The translations under genes were made by a program, and so were the position numbers. Below are positions 8,079-16,253 of a DNA stretch of 64,000 nucleotides, one piece after another. Position 1 is the stretch's first letter. Every line of letters begins with the position of its first letter. The notes under the pieces are model-generated. The model did not search any database. It was not told where the DNA came from and saw only the letters and a program-made list of their open reading frames with translations. The stretch is from positions 124,001 through 188,000 of the forward strand of contig NZ_LBIC01000009.1 of NCBI RefSeq assembly GCF_001005725.1. Direction: 5' to 3'. This stretch comes from Sphingobium chungbukense. Lineage in GTDB: Bacteria; Pseudomonadota; Alphaproteobacteria; Sphingomonadales; Sphingomonadaceae.

Positions 8079-9707
8079 TCAGGCGGCTTTGCGTTGATCC
8101 TCGGGCGCGCGCCAGTTCCAGGGAAGCAGTTCGTGGAGACGGTTCTGCGGGATGTCGGCGATGCGCGCGAGAACGTCGGCAAGCCAGGCCTGCGGATCGA
8201 TGTCGTTGAGCTTTGCCGTGCCAATGAGGCTCAGCATGAAGGCGGTGCGCTGGCCGCCGCGATCTGAACCAGCGAAGAGCCACGACTTTCTGCCCAGGGC
8301 TATCCCCCTGAGCGCGCGTTCTGCTGCGTTGTTCGAGAGACAGATGCGGCCATCATTGAGGAAGGCGGCGAAGGCAGGCCATGCTTTGAGCATGTAATCC
8401 ATGGCCTCGGCCACATCGCTGTTCTTCGATAGCTTCGACCGACTGTCACGCATCCACTCTTCCAGTTCGGCAACCAGCGGTGCGCTGAGTTCCTGCCGAA
8501 GGGCGAGACGTTCCTGTGCCGATCTGCCGTTGATGGCGCGCTCGATGTCGAAGATCGCGTCGATACGACGGACCGCCTCTACCGCCAGCGGCGAGATGAC
8601 GGCGGCCTTTTTGCGGCGCTTCTTGAGCTGGGCGGCGACATCGGCCAGTTCGAAGAAGTAGCGGCGCGCATGGCTCCAGCACAGGGCGCGGGTCAGCGGC
8701 GCCGGCAGGCGACCGCCATGGAACAACGCATTGTAGCCGGCATAGGCGTCAGCCTGAAGAATGCCTCTCCAACTGCGCAGATGGCCCACAGGATGTTCGC
8801 CCCGCCGGTCGCGGGAATAATGGAAGATCGCTGCTGGCGGCGCGGGCCCGCCAAAAGGTCGATCATCCCGGACATAGGTCCAGATCCGGCCCGTATCGGT
8901 CTTGGTCTTGGCCAGCACCGGCACTGTCGTATCGTCGCCATGCAGCCGCTCGGCGGCCAGGACATGCGCCTCGATCAGCAGGTAAAGCGGCATCAGCGCG
9001 GCGGTGCAGGCGCCGACCTGATCGGCCAGGGTCGAAAGGCTCAGATCCACGCCTTCCCGAGCATAGCGATCACGCTGGCGGTTGAGCGGTTGATGCGCGC
9101 CGAACTTCTCGAACAGCAGCATCGCCAGGAAGCTGGGACCGAAGAGCCCGCGGGGCGTGACGTGGAAAGGCGCCGGCGGTTGGGTGATCTTCTCACAATC
9201 CCGGCAGGAGAACTTCTCCCGCACGGTCTGGACCACCTTCCACTGGCGCGGCACGACCTCAAGTGTCTCGGTAATATCCTCACCCAGCTTGCACAGCCGA
9301 TCCGAGCCACAGCAGGGGCAGGCAGCGGGCGCGGCGATGACGACGCGCTCGCGCGGCAGATGTTCGGGCAAGGGCTTGCGCGCGGGCCGCTTGCGTTCAA
9401 ACGGTGCGACGTTGGTCTTCGCCGCTGCCAGGGCAGCCAGAAGCTCATCTCCGCTGGCAGCGGTCTCGTACTCCTCGAAGGTCAGTTCCATCTGGTCGAG
9501 CAGATGGCGTGTGCGTTCCGATCGCTGGCCAAAAAGGGTGCGGCGCATCTTCTCGTTCTGCAGTTCGAGAAGGGCGTTGCGGGCTTCCAGGTCGGCGTTG
9601 ATCGCCTTGATGCGGGCGACTTCAGCGGCGACAGCCTCGGCAGCGGCAAGCCGCTCGCGAAGGCTGTCGATCTCTGCTTGCGCCTCGTTCCCCATAGCTG
9701 AAGACAT
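8079..9707 (-). CDS. tnpC: IS66 transposase TnpC
   Basis: 542 aa, typical for IS66 TnpC. A leucine-zipper-like N-terminus (EIDSLRERLAAAEAVAAEVA) is followed by a zinc-binding region (CPCCGSDRLCKLGE, FSCRDCEKI) and the DDE core (HGDDTTVPVLA, ILQADAYAGYNAL). The conserved C-terminal NNAAERALRGIALGRKSWLF segment follows. The reading frame is intact. It lies downstream of tnpA/tnpB in the element but is separated from them by the RIT insertion in tnpB, which probably cuts the operon transcript. Confidence 0.92.
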   Translation of the reverse strand: MSSAMGNEAQAEIDSLRERLAAAEAVAAEVARIKAINADLEARNALLELQNEKMRRTLFGQRSERTRHLLDQMELTFEEYETAASGDELLAALAAAKTNVAPFERKRPARKPLPEHLPRERVVIAAPAACPCCGSDRLCKLGEDITETLEVVPRQWKVVQTVREKFSCRDCEKITQPPAPFHVTPRGLFGPSFLAMLLFEKFGAHQPLNRQRDRYAREGVDLSLSTLADQVGACTAALMPLYLLIEAHVLAAERLHGDDTTVPVLAKTKTDTGRIWTYVRDDRPFGGPAPPAAIFHYSRDRRGEHPVGHLRSWRGILQADAYAGYNALFHGGRLPAPLTRALCWSHARRYFFELADVAAQLKKRRKKAAVISPLAVEAVRRIDAIFDIERAINGRSAQERLALRQELSAPLVAELEEWMRDSRSKLSKNSDVAEAMDYMLKAWPAFAAFLNDGRICLSNNAAERALRGIALGRKSWLFAGSDRGGQRTAFMLSLIGTAKLNDIDPQAWLADVLARIADIPQNRLHELLPWNWRAPEDQRKAA

Positions 9708-9755
9708 AGCCGAAAAGCACCGAAATCCCTAGCTTCTTAGGTCATGCCGGGGCTT

Positions 9756-9990
9756 TTATCCGGCCAATGTCGGACGCCAAGTGGCCTGCGGATTACGCCA
9801 GTCGATGGCCTCCAGCATGCAGGCCATCTGCGAGGGGGAAATGGCGATCACGCCGTCCACCGCGGAGGGCCAGATGTACTTCCCGCGCTCGAGGCGCTTG
9901 GCATAAAGCGACATGCCCACGCCGTCATGCCAGATGATCTTGCAGAGATCGCCGCGGCGTCCCCTGAAAATGTAGAGATCGCCGGCGTAG
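9756..9990 (-). pseudogene. tnpB: 3' part of IS66 tnpB
   Basis: Reads YAGDLYIFRGRRGDLCKIIW, HDGVGMSLYAKRLERGKYIW and a C-terminal WRNPQATWRPTLAG before the stop at 9756-9758. This is the C-terminal two thirds of an IS66 TnpB. The 5' third is at 13403-13518, separated by the RIT element. Confidence 0.85.
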
Positions 9991-9992
9991 GG

Positions 9993-10012
9993 TTATGTGG
10001 CGCGCCACATAA
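9993..10012. repeat. 20-bp perfect palindrome at the left RIT end
   Basis: TTATGTGGCGCGCCACATAA is its own reverse complement. Its half-site TTATGTGGCG recurs inside both long terminal repeats, suggesting a recombinase-binding core. Confidence 0.75.
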
Positions 10013-10018
10013 GCATTT

Positions 10019-10101
10019 TTATGTGTCGGGCGTCGTTATGTGGCGGCGGCATCGGCTGCGGCGCCTTTGCGCGGCTTTGCGACAGCGGCCGCCACATAAT
10101 C
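10019..10101. repeat. Left ~83-bp terminal inverted repeat of the RIT element
   Basis: Perfect reverse complement of 13320-13402. Within it, a TTATGTGGCGGCGG half-site at one side faces GGCCGCCACATAAT at the other, so the repeat itself contains two opposed recombinase-type half-sites separated by about 45 bp. It overlaps the stop codon of the last recombinase gene (10100-10102). Confidence 0.85.
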
Positions 10102-11122
10102 ATATGCTCTCCAGCAACCGTAGAACCGGGTCCTTTGCTTTGAACCGTGCTGGTTGTTTGCCAGCAATAGCTGCCTCATTGAGTCCACGTCGCATCATCT
10201 CGACATCGGCTGCGGCATAACGATGGGCTGTCGCGACTTGCGAATGACCGAGCCACGCCTGGATGGTGAGCAGGTCGACGCCCGATTGTAAAAGCGTCAT
10301 GGCGAGGGTGTGCCGTAAGACATGGGGCGAGACGCCCTTCCTTGCCAACCCCGGCTGCACGTTTGCGGCCATGGCAACGGCACGTCGAACGATATGCGTC
10401 GCTCCGAACCTGGTCATCCGTTCGCCATGAACGCCAAGGAATATAGGGCTCAGCGCATCGGAGTTAAGGCCATGCTCGGCGAGCAACGATCGGAGGGCGC
10501 CGGCTAGATCGGTGGCAACCGGGACGACACGCTCCCTGCGACCTTTGCCGCGTAGGAGCACCTGGGGTCTACTCCGGTCAAGCTGGAGATCGTCGACATT
10601 TACGCCCAGCGCTTCCGACACTCGGGCGCCGGTGCGACCGAGAAACAGCAGCAGGGTCCGATCTCGGCGCCCCCTCTTAGTCCGTTGATCGGGTGCCGCG
10701 ATGAGCGCATCCAGTTCGTCTCGTGTAAGGTGATGGGTCACCTCCGTGTGCGCTTTCTTAAGCGGAATGCCGAGGATCCTCTGCGCGATGCCGACCGATG
10801 CGGGGTCGTTGGCGGCGACGTGCTGAAAGAAAGATCGAACTGCCGCCAAGCGCGCATTGTGCGTTTGGATCTTGTTCCCGCGGGTCGCTTCCAAGTGATC
10901 GAGGAAAGCGAGGACGGTATCGCGATCCAGATCATCCATGGTGAGATCGCACGGTCCGCATCGTGCGCGGTCGGCCGCAAACAGGATCAGCATGCGAAGA
11001 GCATCGCGATAACTGGCGATCGTTGCCAGCGTGGCATTGCGCTGCTTGGGCATGCGATGCCGAAAAAAAGACTCAAGTAGCGACGGAAAGGAAAGGTGGC
11101 CGCTCATGACGTCTCTCCCCAC
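10100..11122 (-). CDS. RIT tyrosine recombinase 3
   Basis: 340 aa, last gene of the trio. It has an N-terminal SAM-like core-binding domain (LSFPSLLESFFRHRMPKQRN) and a catalytic domain with R at TGARVSEALGV, H-x-x-R at SPHVLRHTLAMTLL, and the LGH plus nucleophile at WLGHSQVATAHRYA. All catalytic residues are present. The gene starts inside the end of the second recombinase (19-nt overlap) and its stop lies in the terminal repeat. It is predicted to cut and rejoin DNA at the element ends together with the other two recombinases. Confidence 0.9.
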   Translation of the reverse strand: MGRDVMSGHLSFPSLLESFFRHRMPKQRNATLATIASYRDALRMLILFAADRARCGPCDLTMDDLDRDTVLAFLDHLEATRGNKIQTHNARLAAVRSFFQHVAANDPASVGIAQRILGIPLKKAHTEVTHHLTRDELDALIAAPDQRTKRGRRDRTLLLFLGRTGARVSEALGVNVDDLQLDRSRPQVLLRGKGRRERVVPVATDLAGALRSLLAEHGLNSDALSPIFLGVHGERMTRFGATHIVRRAVAMAANVQPGLARKGVSPHVLRHTLAMTLLQSGVDLLTIQAWLGHSQVATAHRYAAADVEMMRRGLNEAAIAGKQPARFKAKDPVLRLLESI

Positions 11123-12039
11123 GCGAGGGCCCGTTCGGCTGCGATGGCCAGCAGATCGGCGCCCGCAGTGACGTAGTAGGCGGTGTCGGAGTAGCGACCA
11201 TGGCCGAGATATGTCGCGAGCACCGGCAGCATTGCGCGCACATCGACACGCTCCCGATGCCAGATCGCCAATCTCGTGATCGCGAAGCGGTGGCGCAGAT
11301 CGTGAGGACGTAACGGCTTGCCCTTATCGAGGCCGGCGAGGCGCCGCGCCGCTCTGAAGGCCTCGCGCAGGCCGGACTGCGACAATCGAGTTCCGCGTGA
11401 GCTGATGAAGAATGCTGATGTGTTCAGCGCCGAGAAGGTCGCATCGCGGTGCCTTGCATAATCGCCCAACACCGCCAGTGTAGAAGAGTGGACAGGAACC
11501 AAGCGATCCTTGCGGAACTTGGTCCTACGAATGTGGAGGATCCCATCGGTGAGGTCGACATCGCTGCGATCGAGACGCAATGCCTCGCCGGAACGCATGC
11601 CCGTGCTGGCAAGCAGTCCGACAAGCGGCGTCAGGAATCTGGCGCGTTCAGGGTAATCGGGCGACACCGAGCGGCATGCCGCCATGAGCCTTGCGAGTTC
11701 GCAATCGGTAAGGATCCGAGGGGGCGGGATCGCTCGGTTCCTTGGGAAGGCTTTGGGATCGAGCGCGTCAGTGCCCGGCTCGAAGATGGCGAGATAATCG
11801 GTGAATCGGCGAACCACACCATAGCGCGCGGCGCGACCGTTTGCTGTGCCCTCCCAGGAATAAATGAAGCCAAGCACCGTACGACGGCAAAGTGGGCCAT
11901 CGTGCTGTACAGCATCGACATAGCCGACAAGCGCTCGCAGGATAGCGGCCTGCTTGGCAAGCGAGAAGCCGAGCGCCCGCCTAAGTGCGACATAGGCCTC
12001 GACATGTTCGCCGAGCTTTACGGAAAACGCGTTCATCAC
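11104..12039 (-). CDS. RIT tyrosine recombinase 2
   Basis: 311 aa, middle gene. Catalytic motifs are TGMRSGEALRL (Arg), RPHDLRHRFAITRL (His-x-x-Arg), YLGHGRYSDTAYYV (His and Tyr). The N-terminus (EHVEAYVALRRALGFSLAKQ) is the usual recombinase DNA-binding helix set. The start overlaps the stop of recombinase 1 by 4 nt, and the end overlaps recombinase 3. This supports one transcript and stoichiometric synthesis of the three proteins. Confidence 0.9.
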   Translation of the reverse strand: MMNAFSVKLGEHVEAYVALRRALGFSLAKQAAILRALVGYVDAVQHDGPLCRRTVLGFIYSWEGTANGRAARYGVVRRFTDYLAIFEPGTDALDPKAFPRNRAIPPPRILTDCELARLMAACRSVSPDYPERARFLTPLVGLLASTGMRSGEALRLDRSDVDLTDGILHIRRTKFRKDRLVPVHSSTLAVLGDYARHRDATFSALNTSAFFISSRGTRLSQSGLREAFRAARRLAGLDKGKPLRPHDLRHRFAITRLAIWHRERVDVRAMLPVLATYLGHGRYSDTAYYVTAGADLLAIAAERALAWGETS

Positions 12040-13265
12040 GCATCTCCCGGAAAAGGAAGGGCGACCTCGGCAAGCTGCGGCACAGCGACCTTAACGTAGA
12101 TCGCTGTCGTATCGATGCTACGGTGGCCAAGCAGGTCAGCGATCTCGTTTATCGGTGGCCGCTGGCTGACGAGCCGGGTCGCTAGGCTGTGTCGGATTAG
12201 ATGGGCGCCGGCGGGACCGTCCAGCGCGACGCCCGCCCGCTGCAATGCCGAACGGACGATGCGCGAGAGGACCGAGCTGTCGTCGATCGGACGCACCGGC
12301 GGAAGATGCAGCAGGAAAATACGACGGCTAGGGCAATCAGGTCGGGCCCGCAGGACATAATCGGCGAGCGCCTTACCCGCTTCCTGCATGAGGGGAACTG
12401 TGCGGTCCCGCTTCCCCTTAGTGCGGCGTATCAGCACCTGTGCATCGCGCCAGCGGATATCCTCGAACGTGAGCGAGCGCAGTTCCTTGTTGCGGATGCC
12501 GGTCGTGGCCAGCAGAAGGAGGATGGCCCGATCGCGGCTGCCCCTTGGAGTGTTGGGATCGATTGCGTCGATCGCCCGCCTGACCTCCTTCCAGGCCACC
12601 TGGCGTGGCAGGTGCGCCAGACGATAACATGGCGTTCGCGGAACGAACCGTGCGAGGTCTTGGTCGTTGAGGTCAGCCCAGCGCAAGAATCTCAGAAACC
12701 GGCGCGCATAAGACCCGTTCGCCGCCCGTGTGGCGTCCTTGGCTGACATGGACATGAAGTGCTGGACAAGGGCGAGCACATGCGCGCCCGTCATGGTCGA
12801 TAATAACTCGCCACCATGGTTCTGATCCCACCAAGCAAGCAGACGCCGGGCAACCAGCATCTGGCCCTCCCGCGTCTTCGCTTCGAGACCGCACACCTCA
12901 AGCAGGTAATCGGAATAGCGCGCCAGCAGGGTCTGATGGGGCTCGACCACCGGCCCCCGAAGCTGAAAGCGTTCGGGCACGATCCTTCGAGCCAAGCTGA
13001 TCGCCGTTCGCGCAGACACTCGCGCCGCTTCGGTCCGATGCTCTCCGACAAAGCTGTCGATCACGGCCTGCGTGATCGGCTTCTCGCGCGCCTCCCATGA
13101 AACATGCCCGCTGAACCGACCCAATCGACTAAGATAGACCTTGGCCGATGCGCGCCGATAACCGTTCTCGAAAAGATAGGCCGAAATGTGATCCAGCTCA
13201 TCGCCTAAACCGCCACCTCTCAAGCGACGCAGAACCCTCGGATATCTGAAATAATGCTCCAGCAT
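12036..13265 (-). CDS. RIT tyrosine recombinase 1
   Basis: 409 aa, first gene of the trio and the longest. Catalytic residues are at TTGIRNKELRSLTFEDIRW (Arg), AHLIRHSLATRLVSQR (His-x-x-Arg) and LGHRSIDTTAIYVKV (His, Tyr). The start at 13265 leaves about 55 bp to the right terminal repeat, which must hold the promoter. The division of labour among the three recombinases is not known from the sequence. Confidence 0.9.
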   Translation of the reverse strand: MLEHYFRYPRVLRRLRGGGLGDELDHISAYLFENGYRRASAKVYLSRLGRFSGHVSWEAREKPITQAVIDSFVGEHRTEAARVSARTAISLARRIVPERFQLRGPVVEPHQTLLARYSDYLLEVCGLEAKTREGQMLVARRLLAWWDQNHGGELLSTMTGAHVLALVQHFMSMSAKDATRAANGSYARRFLRFLRWADLNDQDLARFVPRTPCYRLAHLPRQVAWKEVRRAIDAIDPNTPRGSRDRAILLLLATTGIRNKELRSLTFEDIRWRDAQVLIRRTKGKRDRTVPLMQEAGKALADYVLRARPDCPSRRIFLLHLPPVRPIDDSSVLSRIVRSALQRAGVALDGPAGAHLIRHSLATRLVSQRPPINEIADLLGHRSIDTTAIYVKVAVPQLAEVALPFPGDA

Positions 13266-13319
13266 GTGACTTCTCCCTCCGGGTGCGGACAGTCCGACGC
13301 CCGCGAGAGAAACGGTTCA

Positions 13320-13402
13320 GATTATGTGGCGGCCGCTGTCGCAAAGCCGCGCAAAGGCGCCGCAGCCGATGCCGCCGCCACATAACGACGCCCGACACAT
13401 AA
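13320..13402. repeat. Right ~83-bp terminal inverted repeat of the RIT element
   Basis: Perfect reverse complement of 10019-10101. The promoter for the recombinase operon must lie in or next to it, as only about 55 bp separate it from the first start codon. Confidence 0.85.
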
Positions 13403-13518
13403 GAAGGGATCACGCCCGAAACTCTGCTGCACCTGCAGGGCAGGCTGCGCATGCCGCGCCGCATGTCCGTGTGCCCCGTTGCTATCCATATCCGAACGCC
13501 GGAGGGAACTGGGATCAC
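13403..13518 (-). pseudogene. tnpB: 5' part of IS66 tnpB, with frameshift
   Basis: Starts MIPVPSGVRIWIATGHTDMR as in IS66 TnpB proteins, with the ATG overlapping the stop of tnpA. After RGMRSL the reading frame shifts. The adjacent frame gives ALQVQQSFGRDPF, the expected TnpB continuation, so a single base has been lost near 13458. TnpB is thus broken twice, by this shift and by the RIT insertion. Confidence 0.75.
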
Positions 13519-13844
13519 GGCTTGACCGACCGCAACACCGCCGACACCAGTCCGGACGAGGCGCCGGCGGGAATGCGCACGATCGCCCGCTCGAACTCGA
13601 CGGTGATCGCCGATCCGGTCACCGGCACGGGATCAGGTTGCACCTGCACCTCGGCAAAGCCCTGCGCTGCCTGCCCCATCTGCCGCCGCCATCTGTAGAT
13701 CTGGTTCGGCCGAAGATCAGCACGGCGGGCTATCTCCGCCACGTTCGCGCCGGGCGCGGAAACTGCCGCCACCAACTCGCGCTTCTGCTGGTCGCTCCAT
13801 ACCCGCCGCCGTTCTGGACCCGAAATTACTGTGATCTGGCTCAT
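13515..13844 (-). CDS. tnpA: IS66 TnpA
   Basis: 109-aa OrfA protein of IS66 elements: an N-terminal helix-turn-helix (VWSDQQKRELVAAVSAPGAN, VAEIARRADLRPNQIYRWRR) and a conserved tail (VEFERAIVRIPAGASS). It is predicted to bind the element ends or assist transposition. Its stop overlaps the tnpB start. Intact. Confidence 0.88.
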   Translation of the reverse strand: MSQITVISGPERRRVWSDQQKRELVAAVSAPGANVAEIARRADLRPNQIYRWRRQMGQAAQGFAEVQVQPDPVPVTGSAITVEFERAIVRIPAGASSGLVSAVLRSVKP

Positions 13845-13943
13845 CGCACCGTCCTTAGTATCGGTGCAAACACCAGTGCTTGCACCGGTGCCATGTCAAA
13901 ATATCAGCCAATTACCGCAAGGCGGCCTTCACCGGAGCCATAC

Positions 13944-13951
13944 GATGCAGA
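13944..13951. repeat. 8-bp target site duplication of IS66 (right)
   Basis: GATGCAGA, identical to 6479-6486, marks the right end of the IS66 insertion; the higA frame resumes immediately after it. Confidence 0.85.
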
Positions 13952-14084
13952 CGACCTATGAGCTGGCCCAAGCCCGCGAGCATGAGCAGGACATAAAAGT
14001 TCAAAGATTCGCCAAAGCAGCCTGAACCGCCAACAGAGCCGACCTTCAAGCCCTAGAACACGCTCCCTAATAGCGGTCTTTCGT

Positions 14085-16253
14085 TCACCCGAGGATTGAG
14101 CGAGAAAGTTCAGCCAATGCGGCAGTGTCTAACCGCGCTGAAAACGCATCTTGCTGCAGCAATGCCTCGGTCAGATAGGGATGGAACTTTTCAAATACCA
14201 AGTTCGGCGAATGCGTGAAGAGATTCACAGCCTCGCCGCTGGCAAGTGCTGCTAGCGCATCGATTAGCAGTGGCGTGCCGTCTTTCCCGAAAACCTCAAG
14301 GAAGCCGTCATGCGTTTGCACTGTAAATCCAGCTGCGCGCAGGGCCAGGGCAAGCGTTGTGGTTCGAATTGAACCCGTTCTCGTGGCGAGGATCGTGGCA
14401 TTTTCTCCCAGCTGCGCGATACGACCGGGACCGAACTGCAATTGTGCATAGTGACTTCGGGCTTCCTCAAGCAATTCCAGCGCGGTCGCATCCATGTAGA
14501 TCGGACGATTTTGGTCCTCGAGGATGTCGAGCATGCGTTCGATCACCCGATCATGGATATTGCCCGGATCGCCTCCGAAGAGCGGAGGAACACCCGCCTT
14601 GGCGGGCGAAACCATGATGACGCGATCGCGATCATGAACTTCAAGCACGAGCCATCGCCGGCCCGAGAAGATTAGAAGCATCCCCGGAGCAATCAGATTG
14701 TCGATCGGCAGGGTGCCCAGTTCCTTGCCTCCGGATATCAGCCGGTACTCCTCGGGCGTCTGGAAGACCGCATAGAAGCTATAATGCTCGACGAGCTTTT
14801 CGCCCATCGCCCCAAGGAGCAGCAGTCCGTCATCAGCCTGCTCGATAAGTGCCGTCTCCGGGTGCCCTAGCGCCCGGAGCACATCGAGAAAGGGCTGAGT
14901 ATCGACTTGTCGAAACGGACCCTTCTGGCACAGCATCCCGTATAGCTGCTGAGCGTGGATGCCGCCACGCTGCGCAATCACGGAGAGGATTTGATGGACA
15001 AGTGTCGAGAGGTGCAGCGCGCCGCGTTTCGGTGGTTCGCACCAGCCCTCGAGCAGCAGTTCGATCATTGCGACGGCCCGTACGAGGCCAAGTCGCAATC
15101 TGTCGGAAAAGTTGCTCGTCGGGGTGAGCTTCGCCTCAACGACATATTGCCTGAGAATGGCCGGTTTACCCGGACGCCGGCCCGACCGGCCCAGCCTCTG
15201 CCGGAGCGAGGCCACGCTGAAGGGGGCGCCGATCTGCCCGACACAGGTCACATCGCCAATGTCGATGCCAAGCTCGAGTGTCGAGGTACAGATCGCGGTG
15301 GTCGGCGCGTTGCCGTCCTTCAGGCGCCGTTCGACGAAATCTCGATGATCCCGAGACAGGCTTGCATGATGGGGATAGAATTCCTGAGGCAGACGCTCTT
15401 TCTCGCACAACGTGCGCAATCGATCCGAATAGATCTCGACCGCCTGGCGCGCGCCCGCGAACACTAGGTTGTCGCTGCCCCGGAGGTGTCCGAAGAGATG
15501 GAGAGCGATGGCGTCTGTCGCCGATGGCCCTTCATCATCGTTGTCTCCGGTCACATAGCCGCGCAGCTGGAGCTGCAACTCCGCGCCCCCGCCTGCGGCA
15601 ACCACTTCCCTCACTTCCCCGGGGCTATCGGGACGCAGGTACGCCTTTGCCAGCTCCATATCGCCGAGCGTAGCCGAGAGGCCGACGCGGCGGATCAGGC
15701 GGTTCAGTGACTGCTCAAGGCGTGCAAGCAGTGAGCGAATCTGAATCCCGCGCTCGCTGTCGAGCACGGAATGCAATTCATCGAGGATGACGGCGCGTGT
15801 CGCACCAAACAGCCGAGGCAGCTCCAGCCCTCGCCGAATGAAAAGAGCTTCGAGCGATTCCGGGGTGATCAGCAGAACCCCTCGCGGCCGCTTGATGGCG
15901 CGGGTCTTGACCGAGGCGGGCACATCGCCATGCCAGGGTATGACCGGCAGTTCGGCTTCGCGGCAGATATCGTCCAGCCGGCGCGCCTGATCGGTGATGA
16001 GCGCCTTCAAAGGCGCGACATAGAGAAGGTCGAAACCGGAAATTCCGGACGGATCATCGAGGATCTGGGACAGCAGCGGCAGAAACGCGGCTTCGGTCTT
16101 TCCTCCAGCCGTGCTCGCGGCAACGATCAGGTCGGCATCGCTGTCCATGAGCACATGCGTCGCACGCGCCTGGATATCGCGCATTTCCCGCCAGCCCTGC
16201 GCGCGAACCCATTTCTGGATCGGCCGGGCGAGCTTGTCGAAGGCCGTGCTCAC
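14085..16253 (-). CDS. sngC: Lhr-like superfamily 2 helicase (Shango SngC)
   Basis: 722 aa, third gene of the operon. Helicase motifs appear in order: Q-motif region near residue 25, Walker A AASTAGGKTEAA (about 45-56), DELH box in AVILDELHSVLDSERG, motif III SATLGDM, and motif VI QRLGRSGRRPGKP. The C-terminal extension resembles Lhr-type helicases such as the BREX-associated BrxHI. Its start overlaps the stop of the upstream ATPase gene (ATGA). With the TerB and P-loop proteins it reproduces the Shango anti-phage system; it presumably unwinds or remodels invading DNA. The system name is from gene content; activity is inferred. Confidence 0.85.
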   Translation of the reverse strand: MSTAFDKLARPIQKWVRAQGWREMRDIQARATHVLMDSDADLIVAASTAGGKTEAAFLPLLSQILDDPSGISGFDLLYVAPLKALITDQARRLDDICREAELPVIPWHGDVPASVKTRAIKRPRGVLLITPESLEALFIRRGLELPRLFGATRAVILDELHSVLDSERGIQIRSLLARLEQSLNRLIRRVGLSATLGDMELAKAYLRPDSPGEVREVVAAGGGAELQLQLRGYVTGDNDDEGPSATDAIALHLFGHLRGSDNLVFAGARQAVEIYSDRLRTLCEKERLPQEFYPHHASLSRDHRDFVERRLKDGNAPTTAICTSTLELGIDIGDVTCVGQIGAPFSVASLRQRLGRSGRRPGKPAILRQYVVEAKLTPTSNFSDRLRLGLVRAVAMIELLLEGWCEPPKRGALHLSTLVHQILSVIAQRGGIHAQQLYGMLCQKGPFRQVDTQPFLDVLRALGHPETALIEQADDGLLLLGAMGEKLVEHYSFYAVFQTPEEYRLISGGKELGTLPIDNLIAPGMLLIFSGRRWLVLEVHDRDRVIMVSPAKAGVPPLFGGDPGNIHDRVIERMLDILEDQNRPIYMDATALELLEEARSHYAQLQFGPGRIAQLGENATILATRTGSIRTTTLALALRAAGFTVQTHDGFLEVFGKDGTPLLIDALAALASGEAVNLFTHSPNLVFEKFHPYLTEALLQQDAFSARLDTAALAELSRSILG

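Larger units (their letters stand above)
9991..13402 (-). mobile_element. RIT (recombinase-in-trio) element inserted in IS66 tnpB
   Basis: About 3.4 kb with three overlapping tyrosine recombinase genes on one strand. It is bounded by a perfect inverted repeat of about 83 bp (10019-10101 versus 13320-13402), and the left end also has a 20-bp palindrome (9993-10012). Excision would rejoin tnpB as ...GRDP-YAGD.... The flanking hexamers are GTAGGG on the left and GAAGGG on the right, fitting a short exchanged core rather than a classical duplication. This matches the published RIT architecture. Confidence 0.85.
6487..13943 (-). mobile_element. IS66-family element carrying two nested insertions
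   Basis: The ends are imperfect inverted repeats. The left end, after removing the IS4-type insertion, reads GTAGGCAT + TCGGTGAAGGCCG; the right end read inward is GTATGGCT + CCGGTGAAGGCCG (17/21 match). It carries tnpA (13515-13844), tnpB (broken) and tnpC (8079-9707), all on the minus strand, and is flanked by GATGCAGA. A Tn5/IS4-type IS interrupts the left terminal repeat and a RIT element interrupts tnpB, so it is unlikely to move by its own machinery. Confidence 0.9.
6258..14025 (+). pseudogene. higA: higA antitoxin split by an IS66 insertion
   Basis: The 5' part is 6258-6486 (MALKMHSSLAVHVGDWLKSE, HTH at ALAEHFGVSRQALSTLLNS, ending DTLLQMQ). The 3' part is 13952-14025 (TYELAQAREHEQDIKVQRF, ending AKAA). 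Removing 6487-13951 joins them in frame into a normal HigA protein of about 100 aa. The host duplication GATGCAGA (6479-6486 and 13944-13951) proves the split was made by the IS66 element. The cognate toxin is nearly gone, so the addiction module was already, or became, inactive. Confidence 0.85.

Noticed and set aside
8670..9701. 343-aa open frame on the plus strand
   Set aside because: Antisense shadow of IS66 tnpC; no recognisable domain and composition typical of reverse GC-rich coding DNA.
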